Part shown: positions 59,780-64,000 of the stretch, one piece after another
How the letters are laid out: each line of letters begins with the position of its first letter
Position numbering within the stretch: the stretch's first letter is position 1
Assembly (NCBI GenBank): GCA_028284745.1
Contig: JANQRC010000017.1
Location: forward strand, 62,001-126,000
Direction: 5' to 3'
DNA from: Flavobacteriaceae bacterium
Lineage (GTDB): Bacteria > Bacteroidota > Bacteroidia > Flavobacteriales > Flavobacteriaceae
Length of the DNA stretch: 64,000 bases
Notes under the pieces: model-generated
Seen by the model: the letters and a program-made list of their open reading frames with translations, nothing else
What the model was told of the DNA's origin: nothing
Database searches by the model: none
Program-made: the position numbers and the translations under genes

Positions 59780-60964
59780 TCAATACCAGGTTGTGCCCTT
59801 GTATCGATCTTTTTTGGTCACATGTTCTCTGTTAAAAAGCCTCACATGCGTTTTATCTACCTGTCGCTGTCTGTACCCCAGTAGGTGGAAAAAGGGCCTT
59901 GTGAAGAAGCGTGCCAGCTTTAAGTCTATTTGCAATGCCTCTTTCCTTGGCGATGCCCAGCCAATTCCTGGGAGGCGTGAAAGGATGTTCTCCAGCCTTA
60001 GCCTTCGCAAAAGCGCTGAGAGTCTTAGAAAAATTGCCGGTACCGCTCGTATTAGGAAAAAGCCTTCTTCCCCCTGTGCTTGATACAATGGCATAAAAAG
60101 CACCGTGTTCTTAGAAGCTTCTATTGGACCCCCATTATGGTACGCTAACAACGTGCCCTTTTTTACTTGTTCAAAGCTTTTGAAACCTGGCTCCATTTTA
60201 AATTCGTCTTTCTGTTGTATTTCGTGACGATGAATGATGTCATAAAAATGCGCCTTATTCTCTGCCGCTAACGACAGTTTTTGATAAAACTCTTCATGAC
60301 CGGGCACATGCTCAACGCTGAGCAGCCCAGAGAACACCAATGTAAGATACATGAAAGCTTTTGCGTGTTCCACAGCTTCGGCTGCCCCGTGTTGTCCAGA
60401 TTCGAAACCCAACGAAACATATCCCAATCTATTGATGTAGCTTAATAAGGGGCCTTCCAGGTACTCTTCTATTCCTAGAATAATGGGAACAGGGAACAAT
60501 CTGGAGAACTTCCTGTTGATCATCGCATCGTTTATCGTAATAAAGGGCAGTGATGGGCTGGACGTAGTGTGGAAATCTATAAAATACAATGGCCCAGTAT
60601 GATACTCAACAATGCTTTTGAGTTCTTTGAAAAGTGCACGTTGCTCTTCTTCTTCCGCAATCTCAAGTGTTCGTTGGGCTACTTTTTCCAGATTGGTCTT
60701 GGTCCAGATCCGATTAAGGTCTTTATCGATAAAGCGGACACCTCGTGCAAGCGCTTTTCTATTTCCCGACAAAACGTAAAGAGATCCTTTTATATCAAGG
60801 TCATCGATCGGGCCTTCGATCTGTTCAAAGGCCTGAACTCCCGCTGGTTCATTTCCGTGTATGCCAGTAAAAAAGACCACTGCCGGGTCTTGTGGATTTC
60901 CTTGTATTTTGACCAATGTCCTTTTGATCAGGTCGTTGGCCATGATGCCATGATGCATTGTCAT
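59780..60964 (-). CDS. succinylglutamate desuccinylase/aspartoacylase family protein
   Basis: A 394-residue zinc carboxypeptidase-like hydrolase of the AstE/AspA family. Zinc motif FFTGIHGNEPAGVQAF (H-x-x-E) near residue 34 and the third ligand in LYFIDFHTTSS (about 132); the arginine-rich substrate site follows. Family enzymes remove N-acyl groups from amino acids, but this one is longer than AstE and its substrate is unknown. Its ATG overlaps the upstream GCS2/CBS stop by four bases. The ATP-grasp RimK partner often found with such pairs is absent here. Confidence 0.84.
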   Translation of the reverse strand: MTMHHGIMANDLIKRTLVKIQGNPQDPAVVFFTGIHGNEPAGVQAFEQIEGPIDDLDIKGSLYVLSGNRKALARGVRFIDKDLNRIWTKTNLEKVAQRTLEIAEEEEQRALFKELKSIVEYHTGPLYFIDFHTTSSPSLPFITINDAMINRKFSRLFPVPIILGIEEYLEGPLLSYINRLGYVSLGFESGQHGAAEAVEHAKAFMYLTLVFSGLLSVEHVPGHEEFYQKLSLAAENKAHFYDIIHRHEIQQKDEFKMEPGFKSFEQVKKGTLLAYHNGGPIEASKNTVLFMPLYQAQGEEGFFLIRAVPAIFLRLSALLRRLRLENILSRLPGIGWASPRKEALQIDLKLARFFTRPFFHLLGYRQRQVDKTHVRLFNREHVTKKDRYKGTTWY

Positions 60965-62808
60965 ATAAGGTCGTTTCGGGTGATGATGCCTACCAAGGTG
61001 CCGCTACTAACCACCGGCAGGCAACCGATGAGGTTCTCATTCATTAGTTTTTCGGCCATAGAGACCGCTTCGTCTGGATTGATGACGATCAATTCTTTCT
61101 TCATAAAGTCCTTCACTGGCACTTTCCTGCTATCTTGCATGGTCTGCACGTCAGTCCATGTCACCAATCCTTTTAGCTTCCTTTTCGCATCGATTATTGG
61201 CATGTGGTGAATGTCTCGCCACTGCATCATCTTAGCAACTAGTTCTGCACTATCATGTTCATTCACCGAGACTACTTGTCTTGTCATTATTTGACTCGCC
61301 TTCTTGTCATTGCCTATCGTAATATTCGCATCTTCAGCTTTCGCTAACTCCCACACAGAGATAGGGTTCCCTATCTTTTGCTTTTCGTAGATGTTTGCGG
61401 CGAGCGCACGGCAGGCATCCTCTTTTTTATAGTGTTGCCTGAGCTTTCTGTAGTTATGCCGCATCCAAGTAGCGGCATCTTTTTCTTTTATCCGTTCTTC
61501 AATAACCGAAAGATAGTAGTTGGCGTCCTGGCGATCGATGTTCATTTTTTTAAGTCCGTTGTACGCAATCGGCAACAATTCTTCCAATATCAATCTGTCT
61601 GATGGCACCAAGCGTCCTTTCCACCACATTTGAGAAGCCATTCCGTAGCGAGCTGCGCCCAAGAAGTTATTCTTAGCATCCTTGAAATTCATCTTTTGGT
61701 CAATGTTGTCAAATGCTGGTGGCCTGCCAGACATAAGGCCTGTCCAGAACACCATGTTGGCCATTTCGTCTACGGTAGTCGGGCCAGATGGGATGTATCT
61801 ACATTCTATTCTAAGGTGTGGTTTCCCGTTTGTGACACCGTAGCAGGGTCGGTTCCAGCGATAGATGGTACCGTTATGCAACCCAAGTGCCTTGAGTTTC
61901 GGGATTCTGCCAGCGGCTAGTTCTTCTAAGCTGTCTTTCTCAAAATCTGAGGTAAGTATGCTCCTGAATCGCACCACGTCGTCTTTAAAAACATCTACGG
62001 CGGTGCCCTTTGCCCAGTCTTCGCCAAACGTAACCCGCGCTTCACGTTCATTCAAATGATAGGAACTTGCCCGAGTATCTATGCTTTGAGCAAACAATGC
62101 GATCCTTGTTTCATTCCACAGTTCTTTTCCCAACAACAAGGGCGAATTGGTACAGATGCTAAGCACGGGGCCTGAAATGGCTTGTGCCCAATTGTAGCTA
62201 TTCACAAAATCGTCTGGGTCTATTTGCAAATGTATCTGAAAGCTTGTGTTGCATCCTTCATACAATACCGAATCATGCAATAAATTAACTTCGTCCGCGC
62301 CTTTTATATGAAGAGAAAAATTCTGCCCTCTCAACGAGACCAGTGCCTCATTCAATGCGAAGTAGCGCTCAATAGGTGCCATGAAGTGCGCTTTTAAATG
62401 TTTCGTTTGAATAGACGGCAAGATTCCCGTCAGAAGGATTCGGCTATCTTCTCTCTTTGCTGCGGCATCTGCTTTTCGTATCATTTCCTCTAGCTGGTGA
62501 TGCATTGTAGAGAAACATTTCCCGTCAAGCACTAAAGGGTCCAGGTTTGCTTCTAGGTTGTATACCGCAATCTCTGTGGTGAAGTGGTCATCCTCTATCA
62601 GATCGAGAACTTCTAAGGCTTTTGGCGAAGGCCTCCACTCCGTGTCTATCAAACACAATTCTTGTTCAGCACCTATCCGAATGGGCGACTTCTCAAAAAG
62701 ATCGCTCGAGAACATTTGCTCAAGGGCAGTGATGTCGTTGATCAGGTGCCGGTTGTAGGCCACCCGCTCTGCTGCTCCAACTAGTTTTCGTACCCTGTGC
62801 TCTCCCAT
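60961..62808 (-). CDS. GCS2-type amidoligase with two CBS domains
   Basis: A 615-residue fusion. Residues ~1-470 form a glutamate-cysteine ligase 2 (YbdK-like) domain: PIRIGAEQELCLID, VYNLEANLDPLVLDG, FSLHIKGADEVN, FQIHLQIDPDDF and HLRIECRYIPSG. The C-terminal ~120 residues are a CBS pair (ASQIMTRQVVSVNEHDSAELV; VKDFMKKELIVINPDEAVSM; LVGIITRND), expected to sense adenine nucleotides. The ATG at 62808 is preferred over an upstream TTG. Probably makes an amide bond between amino acids or on a peptide; product unknown. Confidence 0.82.
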   Translation of the reverse strand: MGEHRVRKLVGAAERVAYNRHLINDITALEQMFSSDLFEKSPIRIGAEQELCLIDTEWRPSPKALEVLDLIEDDHFTTEIAVYNLEANLDPLVLDGKCFSTMHHQLEEMIRKADAAAKREDSRILLTGILPSIQTKHLKAHFMAPIERYFALNEALVSLRGQNFSLHIKGADEVNLLHDSVLYEGCNTSFQIHLQIDPDDFVNSYNWAQAISGPVLSICTNSPLLLGKELWNETRIALFAQSIDTRASSYHLNEREARVTFGEDWAKGTAVDVFKDDVVRFRSILTSDFEKDSLEELAAGRIPKLKALGLHNGTIYRWNRPCYGVTNGKPHLRIECRYIPSGPTTVDEMANMVFWTGLMSGRPPAFDNIDQKMNFKDAKNNFLGAARYGMASQMWWKGRLVPSDRLILEELLPIAYNGLKKMNIDRQDANYYLSVIEERIKEKDAATWMRHNYRKLRQHYKKEDACRALAANIYEKQKIGNPISVWELAKAEDANITIGNDKKASQIMTRQVVSVNEHDSAELVAKMMQWRDIHHMPIIDAKRKLKGLVTWTDVQTMQDSRKVPVKDFMKKELIVINPDEAVSMAEKLMNENLIGCLPVVSSGTLVGIITRNDLI

Positions 62809-62918
62809 CGCTATGGCTGGTTTTAGTGAAATCTGTCGAAAATTAGAAGATCCCACGAGTAGGGGAAATGACAAAAATCAGTAAAGAGGATAAGACAACT
62901 TTGCGAAAAGGTAGAAAA

Positions 62919-63022
62919 CAAAAAAGGCTCCTCGTTGGGGGAAGCCTTTTTTACATAGTAGGCAACGTTTAGATCTGGGGAACTAAATTGTTGTACTATC
63001 GTGTAACTATTAACCAATAACC
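62919..63022 (-). ncRNA. candidate LytTR-controlled small RNA B
   Basis: Predicted transcript of about 104 bases from the TTAGC core (GCTAA, 63027-63031) to the terminator. It has a perfect 5-bp hairpin TTTAG / CTAAA (62968-62987) with loop TTCCCCAGAT, and the shared GGTTATTGGTTAATA and AGTACAAC blocks of copy A. Confidence 0.65.
62921..62952 (-). terminator. terminator of small RNA B
   Basis: Nearly identical to the hairpin at 59601-59631 (stem AAAAAAGGCT-type, loop region CCCCAACG), six T after it. Confidence 0.85.
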
Positions 63023-63026
63023 AACA

Positions 63027-63031
63027 GCTAA
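63027..63031 (-). promoter_or_regulatory. TTAGC promoter core of small RNA B
   Basis: Minus strand: TTG, 24 bases, TTAGC; 33 bases from the operator, as in copy A. Confidence 0.5.
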
Positions 63032-63064
63032 ATAACAGCACCTGGCCATTTGTGGCAATTTTTT

Positions 63065-63094
63065 GTTGTGAAGGCCGCCTTTTCTGTTGTGAAG
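63065..63094 (-). promoter_or_regulatory. LytTR-type operator of small RNA B
   Basis: Minus strand: CTTCACAAC, 12 bases, CTTCACAAC; a perfect 9-bp direct repeat with 21-bp period. Confidence 0.75.
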
Positions 63095-63176
63095 GAAAAG
63101 CTGGTGTGCCGTTCGTCGATCTTCTGGTGTTGCTGTTGCATCGCTTTTGCCTATTTTTACTCTCTAAACCTTCTGC

Positions 63177-63569
63177 ATGCCGCGTTTCACTTTCAAAAAA
63201 GAAGAAAAGCTGAAAAGCAAGAGACTTATTGATGCTCTTTTTTCTGAAGGAAATTCGATCACGCGGTTTCCATTGAAGTTGATATACCTTCCGGCGAAAC
63301 TACCAGAGGATACTTTGATACAAGCAGGCGTGTCTGTTCCTAAACGTCGTTTTAAGCTTGCCGTGAAACGAAACCGCATCAAGCGCCTGATGCGGGAGGC
63401 CTATCGTTTGAACAAACACCTCGTTTTTAACAAGATGCAAACATCCTATGCCTTTATGTTTTTGTATCTTGCTAATGAAGAACCCGATCTTCATCAACTG
63501 AACAAGACCATGCAACAACTGTTGCATCAACTTCTAAAACGTACACATCATGAAAAGGAGAGTGGCTAA
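63177..63569 (+). CDS. rnpA: ribonuclease P protein component
   Basis: A 130-residue basic protein that assists the RNase P RNA in cutting tRNA 5' leaders. FTFKKEEKLKSKRLIDALFSEG at the start and SVPKRRFKLAVKRNRIKRLMREAYR (the RNR motif, about residues 53-77) are diagnostic. A TATTTTTA -7-like box is at 63152. Its stop lies 20 bases inside the next gene. No rpmH is seen upstream. Confidence 0.95.
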   Translation: MPRFTFKKEEKLKSKRLIDALFSEGNSITRFPLKLIYLPAKLPEDTLIQAGVSVPKRRFKLAVKRNRIKRLMREAYRLNKHLVFNKMQTSYAFMFLYLANEEPDLHQLNKTMQQLLHQLLKRTHHEKESG

Positions 63570-64000
63570 GCGCATCTGGATACCCGCACTTGCGGTTACC
63601 TTTTTGTTTGTTGGAACTAGTTTCAAGAGTGATTTTTTCGAAATAGCAAAGCAGATCGAGATCTTTACTACTTTGTTCAAAGAACTGAACATGAATTATG
63701 TAGATGACACCAACCCTGCCGAGCTTATGGATACGGCCATCAAAGAGATGCTGGGCGAGTTGGATCCGTACACCCGCTACATGAACGAACAAGATGTAGA
63801 GGCCTATAAGATCAAGAATGCAGGCGAATACTCTGGTATCGGTGCTACGGTAAGGCGAGATGAAGATAGAATGGTCATCATAGAACCTTTTAAAGACTAT
63901 CCTGCGGACAACGCCGGTCTGAAAGCAGGTGACGAGATCATTAAAATTGGTGATATCGTCGTTGCTGATTTCAAAGAAGACACCGGAGAACTATTGAAAG
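63550..64000 (+). CDS. S41 family C-terminal processing peptidase (partial)
   Basis: The first 150 codons of a carboxy-terminal processing protease; the frame is open at the window end. A signal anchor (KRIWIPALAVTFLFVGTSF) is followed by the N-terminal region with NYVDDTNPAELMDTAIKEML, LDPYTRYMNEQD and the start of a PDZ domain (NAGEYSGIGATV; DNAGLKAGDEIIKIGD). The catalytic Ser/Lys would lie beyond 64000. The start overlaps rnpA by 20 bases. Confidence 0.9.
   Translation, partial: MKRRVAKRIWIPALAVTFLFVGTSFKSDFFEIAKQIEIFTTLFKELNMNYVDDTNPAELMDTAIKEMLGELDPYTRYMNEQDVEAYKIKNAGEYSGIGATVRRDEDRMVIIEPFKDYPADNAGLKAGDEIIKIGDIVVADFKEDTGELLK

Noticed and set aside
62823..63041. A GTG-initiated reading frame running through small RNA B (VQQFSSPDLNVAYYVKK region).
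   Set aside because: The corresponding part of copy A is shifted by a 10-base length difference, so the frame is not shared; the terminator hairpin lies inside it.
1..64000. Prophage, integrative element or CRISPR array.
   Set aside because: No integrase, transposase, phage structural genes, cas genes or regularly spaced repeats were seen; the LexA-like repressor alone is not enough.

Overview
The window looks like chromosomal DNA of a marine-type member of the Flavobacteriaceae (Bacteroidota). Evidence: the recurring Bacteroidota promoter pattern (TTG, about 19-22 bases, TAnnTTTG) in front of many genes, almost no Shine-Dalgarno sequences, outer-membrane barrels with N-terminal CarboxypepD_reg-like domains, LytS/LytTR two-component systems, and the gene order pdxA - DUF177 - rpmF - fabH - accB - accC. 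No rRNA, CRISPR, prophage or insertion sequence is visible; one tRNA (CAT anticodon) is present.

Layout. 1-6.8 kb: GNAT/MATE pair, enoyl-CoA hydratase-like gene, a decayed oxidoreductase remnant, DinB-like protein, a large lipoprotein glycosidase, lpxH. 6.8-14.4 kb (mostly minus): a cysteine-cluster protein behind a Fur/PerR-like box, recJ, AhpD-like and uracil-DNA glycosylase-like genes, a small stress-type cluster with a double-HTH AraC regulator, rsmI and small proteins. 14.5-21.7 kb (plus): tdk, alr, mscL, asd, DoxX, a prolyl oligopeptidase, an orphan ABC ATPase. 21.7-32.3 kb (minus): an operon of three secreted proteins plus a propeller histidine kinase and a LytTR regulator, a VIT/VWA protein, vsr and an FAD oxidoreductase. 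32.5-38.4 kb: fatty-acid/cofactor housekeeping cluster. 38.5-46 kb: tRNA, epimerase, rbfA, LolC-like permease, dusB, an outer-membrane barrel, lepA. 46-51.5 kb: a four-gene minus-strand operon (barrel, serine hydrolase, histidine kinase, LytTR regulator). 51.5-64 kb: antiporter, peptidases, a LexA-like repressor, a GCS2/CBS plus AstE-like pair, rnpA and the start of an S41 protease.

The main discovery candidate is a pair of LytTR-type regulatory modules. Module 1 occurs three times (51.6-51.9, 59.6-59.8 and 62.9-63.1 kb). Each copy has 9-bp direct repeats (CTTCACAAC type) spaced by 12 bp, then exactly 33 bp to a TTAGC core, then a short transcript containing a hairpin with a CCCC loop and a strong terminator. 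I read these as a family of two-component-controlled sibling small RNAs; one copy also encodes a 19-residue hydrophobic peptide. Module 2 has 9-bp repeats (CGAATACTA type on the minus strand), also spaced by 12 bp, exactly 31 bp ahead of a -7 box, at two promoters: the VIT/VWA gene and the secreted-protein operon that encodes its own kinase and LytTR regulator. It therefore looks like a small autoregulated regulon. Further observations include probable leaderless mRNAs, two families of small intergenic palindromic repeats, a vsr gene without a visible methylase, and a truncated Gfo/Idh/MocA gene.
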